In this document: one piece after another, positions 17,745-26,193 of the stretch | Position numbering within the stretch: the stretch's first letter is position 1 | How the letters are laid out: every line of letters begins with the position of its first letter | Assembly (NCBI RefSeq): GCF_028473745.1 | Contig: NZ_CP101137.1 | Location: forward strand, 6,386,001 to 6,450,000 | Direction: 5' to 3' | Source: Streptomyces sp. M92 | GTDB lineage: Bacteria > Actinomycetota > Actinomycetes > Streptomycetales > Streptomycetaceae | DNA length: 64,000 nt | Program-made: the position numbers and the translations under genes | The notes under the pieces: model-generated | The model's database searches: none | Told to the model about the DNA's origin: nothing | Seen by the model: the letters and a program-made list of their open reading frames with translations, nothing else

Positions 17745-17787
17745 CCCCTCCGGACCGGGGCGCGGGGTGTCACCCGGACCGGAGGGG
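17745..17787 (-). terminator. Hairpin terminator after the beta-helix/F5-8C gene
   Basis: CCCCTCCGGACCGGG (17745-17759) pairs with CCCGGACCGGAGGGG (17773-17787), 14 of 15 positions, with one A-A mismatch. A second hairpin (GCCCGGTG/CACCGGGC, 17718-17737) follows it on the minus strand. Both lie beyond the stop at 17836, so they isolate this gene from the next. Confidence 0.75.
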
Positions 17788-17835
17788 AATCGGGGCCTGC
17801 GCTGCCGGATCATCCGGCTGCCGACGGACGGACTG

Positions 17836-20031
17836 TCAGGGGAAGGACACGAGGGTGGACGGCACGGTCGTGGTTCCCGCGGGGACCGTGGACGCTCCGG
17901 TGTCGTTGATGACGTGGTTGTAGTGGCCCATGCCGCCGAGGGACACCACCAGCAGACTGTGGAACTTGATTCCCGGCTTGACCGGAGTCTTGAAGCCGTG
18001 GTGCTGACGGATGTTCGGGTCGACGTTGTAGTTGCAGTAGCTGCCCAGGCCCCAGGCTTCGTGGGTGTCGACGGAGTCGTCGACGCGGTAGGCGGCGTAA
18101 CCCTGGGTGTCGCCGTTCTGGACGGCGGCCTGGTTCGGGGCGTCGTACGCCTTCTCGTTCTGGTAGAAGATCGTCCGGCCGCGTTCGCCGTACCACTCGA
18201 CGTCGTACTTGTTGAAGTGCTCGACGAACAGGCCGGTGGCCAGGACGTCGTCGCCGTTGACGCGGACGCCGTAGTCGGCCCGATTGGTCTCCCAGCCCAC
18301 GCCCTCGCCGTGGTCGGCGCGCCACACCCAGGTGTGGTCGATGATCGTGTCGTGGCTGTTGATGACCATGCTGGTGGTGGCCTTGCCGGCGTGCGCGCCG
18401 CCGATCCGGATGTAGACGTCCTGGACCGTGGTGGGGTTGGCACCGTGGTCGGCGGAGGCGCCCTGCGGGCCGACCTCCAGCAGCGTCGGGGAGTTGACCA
18501 CGCCGGCGTCGATGAGGAACCCGGCCAGCCGCACGCCGTCGACGTCGGCGACCTTCATCGCGGTCACGCCGTTGTCCGGGATGATCGTGGCCAGGCCGAG
18601 GCCCAGGACGATGGTGTTCGCCCGGTCGATCTCGATGGTCTGGTCGACGTGGTAGATGCCCGGGGTGAACAGGAGGTGCAGCCCCTGGTCGACGGCGGCG
18701 TTGATGGTCGCGGCGGTGGCGCCGGGCTTGACCACGTAGAACCGGTTCAGCGGTATCGACTCGCCCTGCGGGGTGCCGCTCTCCCAGGTCGTACCGCGCG
18801 CGTTGGTGCGCTTGGCCGGCGCGAACACCTTGTACTCGTTGCCGTCCAGGTACAGGAACGGCTTCTCGCGGGAGATGGGCGTGGTGTCCAGGGTCGTGTA
18901 GCGGGGCTCGGGGAAGCTGTTCGCCGGGGCGCCCTGGACGCCGGAGAAGGTCTGGTTCCACACGGAGTTGGACCAGCCGCCGATGGAGCTGTCGCGGGTG
19001 TACCACTGCTGCTGCGAGTAGTTGCCGACCTGGCCGTCGATCTTCGAATCGGCGATGTAGCCGCCGCTGGCCCAGCCGTAGCCGCTGGGCGCGAGGTTGA
19101 GGCCGCCCTTGACGTGCATGCGCCGGAACGAGGCCGCCTGGGAAACCGCCCACCGGTTGGTCCCGCTCACCGGGTTCAGCGCCAGGTTCTCGGCTCCCCG
19201 CCAGAAGTTCTGCGTGGCGTTGCCGTTGAACCAGCCCGCGTCGACCGTCACGTCACCGTTGATGGTGGTGTCGTCAGGCTTCAGGCCGAGGCCCGCGATC
19301 TGGGTGTAGAAGCCGATCTGCGCGTTGAGGTTGTTGTACGTGCCCGGCTTGAACAGGAACGCGTGCCGGCCGCTGCCGAACTGTGCCGACTCCTGCTGCT
19401 CGAAGACCGTGTCGAGCTTGCCCTGGATGTCGGGGGTCGACGGGTCGATGATGTGGACGTTCGGGCCGAGATCACCGCCGCCCGGCAGGGTGGGACCGCC
19501 GTCGCCCATGGTGCCGAACACCTTGAACTCCCACAGCGAGTACCCGTACCCGGTAGCCCGGGTGGTGCCGAGCATCCGGACGTAGCGGGCCGTCTCGGAG
19601 ACGTTCAGCGTCTCCGTGCCGCCGGTGCCCGTGGTGGTCGAGTACGCGGTGGACCAGTCCGTACCGTTCTGGGACGTCTCGATGCGGTAGGACTTGGCGT
19701 ACGCGGCCTCCCAGCGCAGCTCGACCTGGCTGATCGTGGCTGTCGCGCCGAGGTCGACACGGATCCACTGCGGGTCGGAGGCGGCGCTGGACCAGCGGGT
19801 GCCGTTGTCGCCGTCGACGGCGGCGGTCGCCGGGGTGCCGTAGTGCTCCTGGGTGGAGGCGGTGACCGGCTTGCCCTGGGACAGCAGTACGGGCGCGGCC
19901 TCGGCCTTCTGAGCGGGAGCGAAGGTGAGGAGGGCGGCGGCGAGAGCAGTGACCACCGCGCCGACGACTCCTCGGCGAACGGATCTGCGGGGTGGCGGTG
20001 GCGCAACTGACGTCACGTCAATTCTGGGCAT
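17836..20031 (-). CDS. Secreted F5/8C (CBM32-like) plus right-handed beta-helix protein
   Basis: The 731-aa exported protein starts with an RR-containing signal (RRSVRRGVVGAVVTALAAAL, cleavage near KAEAAP). An F5/8 type C domain fills about residues 45-190 (YSLWEFKVFG), followed by a long right-handed beta-helix: HAFLFKPGTYNNLNAQIGFY, IIDHTWVWRADHGEGVGW, YGVRVNGDDVLATGLFVEH and YQNEKAYD (separate motifs). The architecture recalls GH55-like two-part beta-helix proteins, which are exo-beta-1,3-glucanases, but I cannot confirm catalytic residues. The ATG at 20031 has AAGGGG about 7 nt upstream. A good promoter (20080-20108) with a LacI-type box over its start point precedes it. Its context with GH1, GH3 and a sugar importer suggests outer-surface glycan depolymerisation. 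Confidence 0.85.
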   Translation of the reverse strand: MPRIDVTSVAPPPPRRSVRRGVVGAVVTALAAALLTFAPAQKAEAAPVLLSQGKPVTASTQEHYGTPATAAVDGDNGTRWSSAASDPQWIRVDLGATATISQVELRWEAAYAKSYRIETSQNGTDWSTAYSTTTGTGGTETLNVSETARYVRMLGTTRATGYGYSLWEFKVFGTMGDGGPTLPGGGDLGPNVHIIDPSTPDIQGKLDTVFEQQESAQFGSGRHAFLFKPGTYNNLNAQIGFYTQIAGLGLKPDDTTINGDVTVDAGWFNGNATQNFWRGAENLALNPVSGTNRWAVSQAASFRRMHVKGGLNLAPSGYGWASGGYIADSKIDGQVGNYSQQQWYTRDSSIGGWSNSVWNQTFSGVQGAPANSFPEPRYTTLDTTPISREKPFLYLDGNEYKVFAPAKRTNARGTTWESGTPQGESIPLNRFYVVKPGATAATINAAVDQGLHLLFTPGIYHVDQTIEIDRANTIVLGLGLATIIPDNGVTAMKVADVDGVRLAGFLIDAGVVNSPTLLEVGPQGASADHGANPTTVQDVYIRIGGAHAGKATTSMVINSHDTIIDHTWVWRADHGEGVGWETNRADYGVRVNGDDVLATGLFVEHFNKYDVEWYGERGRTIFYQNEKAYDAPNQAAVQNGDTQGYAAYRVDDSVDTHEAWGLGSYCNYNVDPNIRQHHGFKTPVKPGIKFHSLLVVSLGGMGHYNHVINDTGASTVPAGTTTVPSTLVSFP

Positions 20032-20062
20032 GCGGAGTCCCCTTGGAAACGATACGGAAACG

Positions 20063-20076
20063 GGAGAGCACTCTCC
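20063..20076. promoter_or_regulatory. LacI-type operator at the start point of the beta-helix gene
   Basis: GGAGAGCACTCTCC is a 14-bp palindrome related to the box at 17602-17615. The predicted transcription start of the adjacent promoter (about 20073) falls inside it, so a bound repressor would block initiation. Confidence 0.65.
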
Positions 20077-20079
20077 GGA

Positions 20080-20108
20080 ACCTTGCCCGTAACGGCACGG
20101 GCGGTCAA
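20080..20108 (-). promoter_or_regulatory. Promoter of the beta-helix/F5-8C gene
   Basis: On the minus strand TTGACC (20103-20108) and CAAGGT (20080-20085) are separated by exactly 17 bp, a good match to the vegetative HrdB-type consensus (TTGACn / TAnnnT). The start point would lie about 40 nt upstream of the ATG at 20031. Confidence 0.6.
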
Positions 20109-21310
20109 GGGATCTGTCATCACTTATCTTTCAGCTTTCATTAAGTGCCGGTTGTGTGCGCGGCCGAGGACTGGACACACCTCCCGGCCGCCGACTGCGG
20201 CCACTTCGCATCCAGCTCTTCGGGCAGGGGGCAGCGGCACGCCCAGGCGCAGGAGTGACCTGAGCATGCGACGGTGGCCTGCACAGCCGTGTACGGGCGG
20301 CCCCTTCGGACGTGCTCAGGCAGGGAAGGAGGAGCACGGCGCGCATAGCGGCCGCGGTGAGGACGAGCATGGAGAGCAGGCCCGCAGACGTCACTCAGCT
20401 CCCCAGGACGTTGAGGGCGCGCTGCCGTACGGGGCAACGTCGAGCACGGCCTGGACGGCGGAGCGGGCCCGGCCGGTGGCGTCGATCTGCTACTCGACGT
20501 CGGCCATCGCTTCGGCGGAGAGAGCCGGAAAGTGCGGGACAGGGCGGCGGCGTTGTCGAGGGCGAGGAGCGTCGACGGTCGGGGGGACGAGCTTACCGAG
20601 GTCGACGGCGCTCGCCACTGTGCGCGCGTGCACCTGGGCGCCGAGGCTACCGCCACGCAGCCTATTCGGGCTGGTTGTAACCGCGAGCCGCACTCGCTCG
20701 TCCGTAATTGCCTTCGGTGTGGGACCCATCTCCGGGTTGCGCCCACCAAATCGATCAAGACGAAGATCCGGACCACACACGGGCCAGCATCTAGCTCACA
20801 GTGAGCCCTGGTCACGACGCTGCTCGTGATGTACCACCAGTAGACCAAGAACCTACTGGAATCAACGTGCACTGCACCCGCACCGAGACACAGTGCTTGC
20901 CCTACCGACGGCGGTTGAGCGGCAAGGCCGGACTCGGGCTCAGTCCGGTCATCTACCACGCAACGAATCCGAGTGGATCAATCCCAGATGCCCGAGTTCA
21001 ACGGAGTGTAGTCAGCACCAAGTCAGCACGGGACAGGGGAGGACGGGTGATGACGTGGGCTTTTGGTCATCACCAAACCAGCACGGGAGTCAGCACCGCA
21101 CCGTCAAACCGCCACGAACTACGCGTCCCGCATGGCACTCGTTTCGAGCATCACCGATCCACTGAATCACCTTCCCGCGAGTCGGCATGGTGGCCGCGCG
21201 CATAGCCGACCCGCGAACTATGTTGCCCCGCCACATGTGCGCCTGACCTGCGGATTCCTACGGTGTGGCGACACGCAAACGTCCCCGTCACACCCCAGGA
21301 AGTGGTGCCG
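20109..21310. other. 1.2-kb region without a supportable gene; lower GC from about 20.7 kb
   Basis: All frames here are short, lack family motifs and show no consistent codon bias. A minus-strand piece (AQVHARTVASAVDLGKLVP, about 20560-20640) and a hydrophobic one (LLSMLVLTAAAMRAVLLL, about 20330-20390) may be decayed gene pieces. From about 20700 to 21270 the sequence is less GC-rich and contains three GTCAGCAC direct repeats (near 21011, 21021 and 21090) and a hairpin at 21046-21074. It could be the scar of a lost mobile element, but no integrase, att duplication or tRNA is visible. Confidence 0.5.
21046..21074. repeat. 9-bp inverted repeat with T-rich loop
   Basis: GGTGATGAC (21046-21054) and GTCATCACC (21066-21074) are exact reverse complements around an 11-nt loop with TTTT. 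Three GTCAGCAC direct repeats surround it. No adjacent gene ends here, so it is not an obvious terminator. Confidence 0.7.
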
Positions 21311-22702
21311 ATGTCGTCGCCCGCAACCGCTCCACCAGCCCCGAACAACCTCAAGCGCATCGTCGCCGCGTCCCTCATCGGCACCACCATCGAGTGGTAC
21401 GACTTCTTCCTCTACGGCTCCGCCGCCGCGCTCGTCTTCAACAAGCTGTTCTTCCCGGACTCCGACCCGCTGGTCGGCACGCTGCTGTCGTTCCTGACGT
21501 ACGCCGTCGGGTTCGCCGCACGGCCGCTGGGGGCCTTGGTCTTCGGGCACTACGGTGACCGGCTCGGGCGCAAGAAGCTGCTGGTGCTGAGCCTGTTGAT
21601 GATGGGCGGGGCGACCTTCGCGATCGGGCTGCTGCCCACGCACGCGACCATCGGCACGGCCGCTCCCGTGCTGCTGACCGTGCTGCGGCTGGTGCAGGGC
21701 TTCGCCCTCGGCGGCGAGTGGGGCGGGGCCGTGCTGCTGGTGTCGGAGCACGGGGACGCGCGGCGGCGCGGGTTCTGGGCGTCGTGGCCGCAGACGGGAG
21801 CGCCGGCCGGACAGTTGCTGGCGACCGGTGTGCTGTCGCTGCTCACGGCCGTGCTGTCGGACACCGCGTTCAACAGCTGGGGGTGGCGGATTCCCTTCCT
21901 GCTCTCCGGCGTGCTGGTCATGGTCGGTTTGTGGATTCGTCTGTCCGTCGATGAATCGCCTGTGTTCAAAAAGGCGTTGGCCAAGGCCGAGACGCGGAAG
22001 GCCAAGGCCGAGCCCATGCCGCTGGTCTCCGTGCTGCGGCACCACTGGCGCGACGTACTGATCGCGATGGGCGCGCGGATGGCGGAGAACATCAGCTACT
22101 ACGTCATCACTGCCTTCATCCTCGTCTACGCCACCACCGCCGCCGACGTCTCCAAGCAGACCGCGCTCAACGCCGTGCTGATCGCCTCGGCCGTGCACTT
22201 CGCGGTGATCCCGGTCTGGGGCGCCCTGTCGGACCGGATCGGCCGGCGCCCCGTGTACCTGCTGGGGGCGGCCGGGGTCGGGCTGTGGATGTTCCCCTTC
22301 TTCACGCTGATCGACTCCGGGAGCTTCGGTGCCCTGCTGCTCGCGGTGACCGTGGGACTGGTGCTCCACGGTGCGATGTACGCGCCCCAGGCGGCCTTCT
22401 TCTCCGAGATGTTCGCGACCCGGGTGCGCTACTCGGGTGCGTCCATCGGCGCCCAGTTCGCCTCCGTGGCGGCCGGTGCGCCCGCCCCGCTGATCGCCAC
22501 CGCCCTGCTGTCCGCGTACGACAGCTCCACTCCGATCTCCCTCTACGTCATCGCCTCGGCCGTGCTGACGCTGATCGCCGTGGGCGTGGCCAAGGAGACG
22601 CGCAACCGGGACCTCGCCGATGTCGCGGCCTCCCCCGAGGACGCCGATCCGGACGGGACCGCGGCGACCGCCTCCCGTGCCCCGGGTGCCCGCGCCCTCT
22701 GA
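21311..22702 (+). CDS. MHS-family MFS transporter (organic acid/metabolite:H+ symporter)
   Basis: The 463-aa, 12-span major facilitator belongs to the metabolite:H+ symporter family (shikimate, citrate, ProP, KgtP types). It opens with the family signature ASLIGTTIEWYDFFLYG, has the loop 2-3 motif FGHYGDRLGRKK and the second-half repeat GALSDRIGRRPVYLL, plus GFALGGEWGGAVLLVSE. The ATG at 21311 follows AGGAAG by 7 nt; the open frame to 21263 is not needed. It is convergent with a GAF/PucR regulator and near a 3-hydroxybutyrate dehydrogenase-like gene, so a hydroxy-acid substrate is plausible but unproven. Confidence 0.92.
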   Translation: MSSPATAPPAPNNLKRIVAASLIGTTIEWYDFFLYGSAAALVFNKLFFPDSDPLVGTLLSFLTYAVGFAARPLGALVFGHYGDRLGRKKLLVLSLLMMGGATFAIGLLPTHATIGTAAPVLLTVLRLVQGFALGGEWGGAVLLVSEHGDARRRGFWASWPQTGAPAGQLLATGVLSLLTAVLSDTAFNSWGWRIPFLLSGVLVMVGLWIRLSVDESPVFKKALAKAETRKAKAEPMPLVSVLRHHWRDVLIAMGARMAENISYYVITAFILVYATTAADVSKQTALNAVLIASAVHFAVIPVWGALSDRIGRRPVYLLGAAGVGLWMFPFFTLIDSGSFGALLLAVTVGLVLHGAMYAPQAAFFSEMFATRVRYSGASIGAQFASVAAGAPAPLIATALLSAYDSSTPISLYVIASAVLTLIAVGVAKETRNRDLADVAASPEDADPDGTAATASRAPGARAL

Positions 22703-22719
22703 TCCGGCCCCGGCACCGG

Positions 22720-22744
22720 CCCCCGCACGCCGTGCGTGCGGGGG
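22720..22744. terminator. Bidirectional hairpin terminator
   Basis: CCCCCGCACGC (22720-22730) and GCGTGCGGGGG (22734-22744) are exact reverse complements, loop CGT. It sits between the convergent MFS stop (22702) and the regulator stop (22745) and abuts the latter. Confidence 0.85.
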
Positions 22745-24715
22745 TCAGTGCTGTGCCGGTATCGACAGGCGGTGGAGTCTGAGGGCCAGTTGTATCTCCA
22801 GTGCGCGCTCGGGGCCCTGCCAGTCGTCGCCCAGGAGACGGCCGACGCGTTCCAGGCGCTGGGCGACCGTGTTCACGTGGACGTGGAGCGCGTCCTTGGT
22901 GCGGGCGGGGCTCATGCCGCAGGCGAAGTACGCGTCGAGGGTGCGCACGAGCTCGGTGCCGCGCCGCTCGTCGTAGGCGACGACCTGGCCGATGGTGCGG
23001 TCGACGAAACCGGAGACGTTCTGGTCGCCGGCCAGCAGCAGGCCCAGGAAGCCGAAGTCCTCGGCGGCGGCGCCGTCTCCGGAGCGGCCCAGCAGTCTCA
23101 GGGCGTCGAGGCAGCGTCTGGCCTCGGCGTACGCGGCGGCCACGGCGTCCGGGTGGGCGGCGAGGTCCTCCACGGGGGCGGAGGCGCCGACGGTGACGGC
23201 CTCGTGCACGGCCGTGCCCAGGTGCCGGGCGGTGCGGCGGGCCAGGTCCGTGGCGCCGTCCCCGGTGGTGAGGGGCAGCAGCAGTACGGTGCCGCCGTCG
23301 CGGGCGGCGGCGAGGCCGTGCCGGGTCGCGGCGAGGTGGGAGGCCGCGGCCCACAGTCGTCTGCGCGCGTCCGCCTCCTGGTCGGCGTCGGGCGCGGTGG
23401 CGTCCAGGCGGGCGGCGAGCACGACGTGGGTGGCGGCCAGATCGGCGCGCAGCCGTCGGGCGCGGTCGCCCAGCAGGCGCGGGTCGCGGTCGCGGGCGTC
23501 GAGCAGGTCGTCCAGCAACTCGCCGCGGACACGCTGTTCGGCCTCGGCGGCGGAGCGGCGGGCGAGCAGGAGGAGCGAGGTGACCATCGCGGCCCGCTCC
23601 AGGGTGAGCTGGTCGACGGGGTCGAGCCCGGGGTGGCCGCGGAGCACCAGGGCGCCGAGCAGCTCGTCGCCGGCGGCGACGGCGGCGATCCAGTCGTCCT
23701 CCTGGCGCACCGCGTGGCCCTCGGCACGGGACGATTCCAGGGCGCGCGCCGGTGCGGCCGCGGCCTCGGTGAACTCGACGGTGCCGTCCAGCACCTGGGA
23801 GACGGCGGCGGCCACGTCGTGGACGCCGCCGCCGCGCAGCACGAGTTCGGCGAGCCGGTCGTGGACGTCGGAGGCGCGCTCGATGACGCCGCTGCGGTCC
23901 CGGATGATCTCGTTGGCCCGTTCCAGGCCGGCCAGGGCCGAACGGGTCTCGGCGAGCAGGTTCGCGGTGTCGATGGCGGCCGCCGCCAGGGCGGCGAAGG
24001 AGCCGAGCAGGGCGATCTGTTCGCGTCCGAAGACCCGGGCGCGCCGGTCCGCGGCGAAGAGCACGCCGATGACGTGGTGGCCGAGCATGAGGGGGACGCC
24101 GAGAATGGCGACCAGCCCCTCGTCACTCACGCCCGCGTCGATGGTGCGGGTGTGCTGGAAGCGGGCGTCCTTGAAGTAGTCGTCGGTGACGTAGGGGCGG
24201 GCGGTCTGGGCGACGAGGCCGCCGAGTCCTTCGCCCATGCCGAGCCGAAGCTGCTGGAAGCGGGCGGCGACCGAGCCCTCGGTGACCCGCATGTAGGTGT
24301 CGCCGCGGGCCGGGTCGTTGAGGCTGAGGTAGGCCACGTCGGTGCCGAGCAGGGAGCGGGCCCGCTGCACGATCGCGCGCAGCACGGCGTCCAGGTCGCG
24401 CAGTCCGGCGAGGTCGTGGGCGGTCTCGAACAGGGCGGACAGCTCGGCCTCACGCCTGCGCCTGCCCTCCAGCTCCGAGCGGACGCGCAGGGCGAGGTCC
24501 TTGGCCCGTTCGAGCGCGGTGATCCGCTCGGCGGGGACCGACTCCGCGCGGGCGAGGAGCACCGGCTGCTCGTAGGCGTCGGCGGAGGCGCCCCTGGCCA
24601 GCAGCTCCAGGAAGGGAGTCTCGACGGGCGCGGGCGCCGGCCGCGCGGCGGCACCGGCCGGTGCGGCCGCGTCGTGGGCGGTGCGCTCGGCGGACTGCAC
24701 GTGATCGCGGGACAT
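22745..24715 (-). CDS. GAF-domain PucR/CdaR-type transcriptional regulator
   Basis: The 656-aa protein has a GAF sensor at about residues 110-250 (ALFETAHDLAGLRDLDAVLR, GVPLMLGHHVIGVLFAADRR listed as separate parts), a middle helical region with LLDDLLDARDRDPRLL, and the C-terminal PucR helix-turn-helix (DALHVHVNTVAQRLERVGRL, near residue 625). Such regulators sense small molecules through GAF and typically activate transport and catabolic genes. It is transcribed after the SDR gene with a 75-bp gap, so the two may form one unit. Starts at 24715 (ATG), 24721 (GTG) and 24733 (ATG) are all possible; GGGGAA lies 10 nt before the first. Family confident, ligand unknown. Confidence 0.88.
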   Translation of the reverse strand: MSRDHVQSAERTAHDAAAPAGAAARPAPAPVETPFLELLARGASADAYEQPVLLARAESVPAERITALERAKDLALRVRSELEGRRRREAELSALFETAHDLAGLRDLDAVLRAIVQRARSLLGTDVAYLSLNDPARGDTYMRVTEGSVAARFQQLRLGMGEGLGGLVAQTARPYVTDDYFKDARFQHTRTIDAGVSDEGLVAILGVPLMLGHHVIGVLFAADRRARVFGREQIALLGSFAALAAAAIDTANLLAETRSALAGLERANEIIRDRSGVIERASDVHDRLAELVLRGGGVHDVAAAVSQVLDGTVEFTEAAAAPARALESSRAEGHAVRQEDDWIAAVAAGDELLGALVLRGHPGLDPVDQLTLERAAMVTSLLLLARRSAAEAEQRVRGELLDDLLDARDRDPRLLGDRARRLRADLAATHVVLAARLDATAPDADQEADARRRLWAAASHLAATRHGLAAARDGGTVLLLPLTTGDGATDLARRTARHLGTAVHEAVTVGASAPVEDLAAHPDAVAAAYAEARRCLDALRLLGRSGDGAAAEDFGFLGLLLAGDQNVSGFVDRTIGQVVAYDERRGTELVRTLDAYFACGMSPARTKDALHVHVNTVAQRLERVGRLLGDDWQGPERALEIQLALRLHRLSIPAQH

Positions 24716-24790
24716 GCTCACAGGATTCCCCATCGTGCGGTCGTCGCGGCAGCCCTGTGGAAAACCCGGGTCCGCCGGCCGCCGCCCAAG

Positions 24791-25591
24791 TCAGTGGGCC
24801 GTCCAGCCGCCGTCCAGGACCAGCGACGTGCCGGTGACGAAGGACGCCTGCGGGCCGCACAGGTAGGCCACGGCCTCGGCGACCTCGTCGGGTTCGATGA
24901 GGCGTCGCAGCGCGCTGTCCCTCAGCAGCACGTCGTTCAGCACCTGCTCCTCGGGGACGCCGTGGGCGCGGGCCTGATCGGTGATCTGCTTCTCCACCAG
25001 CGGGGTGCGTACGTAGGCGGGGTTCACGCAGTTGGAGGTGACGCCGTGGGCCGCGCCTTCGAGGGCGGCGGTCTTGGACAGTCCCTCCAGGCCGTGCTTG
25101 GCGGCCACGTACGCCGCCTTGTAGGCCGAGGCGCGCAGGCCGTGGACGGAGGAGATGTTGACGATGCGCCCCCACCCCTGCCCGTACATGTGGGGCAGGG
25201 CGCCGCGGATGAGGCGGAAGGGGGCCTCCAGCATCACGGTGAGCACGGTGTGGAAGGCGTCCGGCGGGAACTCCTCGATGGGGCGCACCAGCTGCAGGCC
25301 CGCGTTGTTGACGAGGATGTCGGTGCCGGCCGCGGCGCGTTCGGCGGCGTCCAGGTCGGTCAGGTCCAGGACGTGCGGTTCGACGCCGCCCGCCAGGTCG
25401 CCGCAGCTCTCGGCGAGCGCGTCCAGCCCGGCTGCGTCCCGGTCGAGGGCCCTGACCCCGGCCCCGGCGGCGGCGAGCCGCTGCGCACAGGCACGTCCGA
25501 TACCGCCGGCGGCACCGGTGACGAGGGCGGTACGGCCGCGCAGGTCGAGCGAGGAGGCGTGGGGGGCCGGGAGGACACTGGGCGAGGTCAT
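24791..25591 (-). CDS. Short-chain dehydrogenase, probable 3-hydroxybutyrate dehydrogenase
   Basis: The 266-aa classical SDR has the NAD-binding TGAAGGIG (about residue 26), NNAG (about 95), the catalytic Ser in NISSVHG and YVAAK in the YxxxK motif. The C-terminus FVTGTSLVLDGGWTAH and the VNPAYVRTPLVEKQI segment match bacterial D-3-hydroxybutyrate dehydrogenases, which oxidise 3-hydroxybutyrate to acetoacetate with NAD+. A -10 element TAGGGT ends 6 nt before the ATG, so the mRNA is probably leaderless. A perfect 10-bp palindrome CCACATGTGG lies about 30 bp upstream. The downstream GAF/PucR regulator and the MFS carrier suggest a small hydroxy-acid uptake and oxidation module. Confidence 0.88.
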   Translation of the reverse strand: MTSPSVLPAPHASSLDLRGRTALVTGAAGGIGRACAQRLAAAGAGVRALDRDAAGLDALAESCGDLAGGVEPHVLDLTDLDAAERAAAGTDILVNNAGLQLVRPIEEFPPDAFHTVLTVMLEAPFRLIRGALPHMYGQGWGRIVNISSVHGLRASAYKAAYVAAKHGLEGLSKTAALEGAAHGVTSNCVNPAYVRTPLVEKQITDQARAHGVPEEQVLNDVLLRDSALRRLIEPDEVAEAVAYLCGPQASFVTGTSLVLDGGWTAH

Positions 25592-25597
25592 GTCCCG

Positions 25598-25603
25598 ACC
25601 CTA
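25598..25603 (-). promoter_or_regulatory. -10 element for a leaderless SDR transcript
   Basis: TAGGGT on the minus strand ends 6 nt before the ATG at 25591, placing the transcription start at or next to the start codon. Confidence 0.55.
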
Positions 25604-25621
25604 GGCAGGCCGCCCCGCTCA

Positions 25622-25631
25622 CCACATGTGG
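25622..25631. promoter_or_regulatory. CCACATGTGG palindrome in the SDR promoter
   Basis: This exact 10-bp palindrome spans about the -25 to -35 region of the predicted SDR promoter. It is a candidate site for the neighbouring GAF/PucR regulator; a chance match is possible at this length. Confidence 0.4.
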
Positions 25632-25645
25632 GCGCGCTCCATACT

Positions 25646-26125
25646 TCAGAGTGAACCAGTGGTGTCGAACCATGTGGGAGCGTCGGACAGTGCCTGCTTG
25701 ATCCGGAACTGCCCGAACTCCCCGAGGTCCGGCAGGGCGTCCACCTCGAACCAGCCCACCTCCAGCGACTCGTCGTCGTTGACCCTGGCCTCGCCGCCGA
25801 CGGCCCGGCAGCGGAAGGTGATGTCCATGAACTGGCAGACGTCCCCGTTGTCGTACGTGACGGGGCTGAGCGCCTGTGCGAGGACCAGCCGTTCGACGAC
25901 GCACCGTACGGCGGTCTCCTCCTCGACCTCGCGCACGGCGCAGGCCGCGGGCTGCTCCCCCGGTTCCGGGATACCGCCGACCAGGGACCAGCGGCCGTTG
26001 TCCGACCGCCGGCCGAGCAGCACTCTGTCCTCGTCGTCGAAGACGACGGCGGTGACCCCGGGGAGCCACAGCAGCTGGTGTCCGGCGGTGACGCGCAGGT
26101 CGCGGATGAAGTCGGGAGTAGCCAT
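25646..26125 (-). CDS. Nudix hydrolase
   Basis: The 159-aa protein carries a Nudix box at about residues 51-73: G-IPEPG-E-QPAACAV-REVEEETAV, matching Gx5Ex7REUxEExGU except that the late Gly is Ala. It starts MATPDFIRDLR and contains LLWLPGVTAVVFDDEDRVLLGRR before the box, as in Streptomyces Nudix proteins of this size. Such enzymes hydrolyse nucleoside diphosphates linked to another moiety using Mg2+; the substrate cannot be deduced. TAGGGT 7 nt upstream of the ATG suggests a leaderless transcript. It is 68 bp after the next upstream gene (lnt). Confidence 0.93.
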   Translation of the reverse strand: MATPDFIRDLRVTAGHQLLWLPGVTAVVFDDEDRVLLGRRSDNGRWSLVGGIPEPGEQPAACAVREVEEETAVRCVVERLVLAQALSPVTYDNGDVCQFMDITFRCRAVGGEARVNDDESLEVGWFEVDALPDLGEFGQFRIKQALSDAPTWFDTTGSL

Positions 26126-26132
26126 GGGCACG

Positions 26133-26138
26133 ACCCTA
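26133..26138 (-). promoter_or_regulatory. -10 element for a leaderless Nudix transcript
   Basis: TAGGGT on the minus strand lies 7 nt upstream of the ATG at 26125. Confidence 0.5.
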
Positions 26139-26193
26139 ACGGGCGGTCCGGACCGCTCCCTGGGGTGTCGCGGGGCGTGCGGCGGGCGTACGG

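Noticed and set aside
20109..21310. tRNA/att site of an integrated element
   Set aside because: I found no cloverleaf, no integrase and no second att-like copy in the window.
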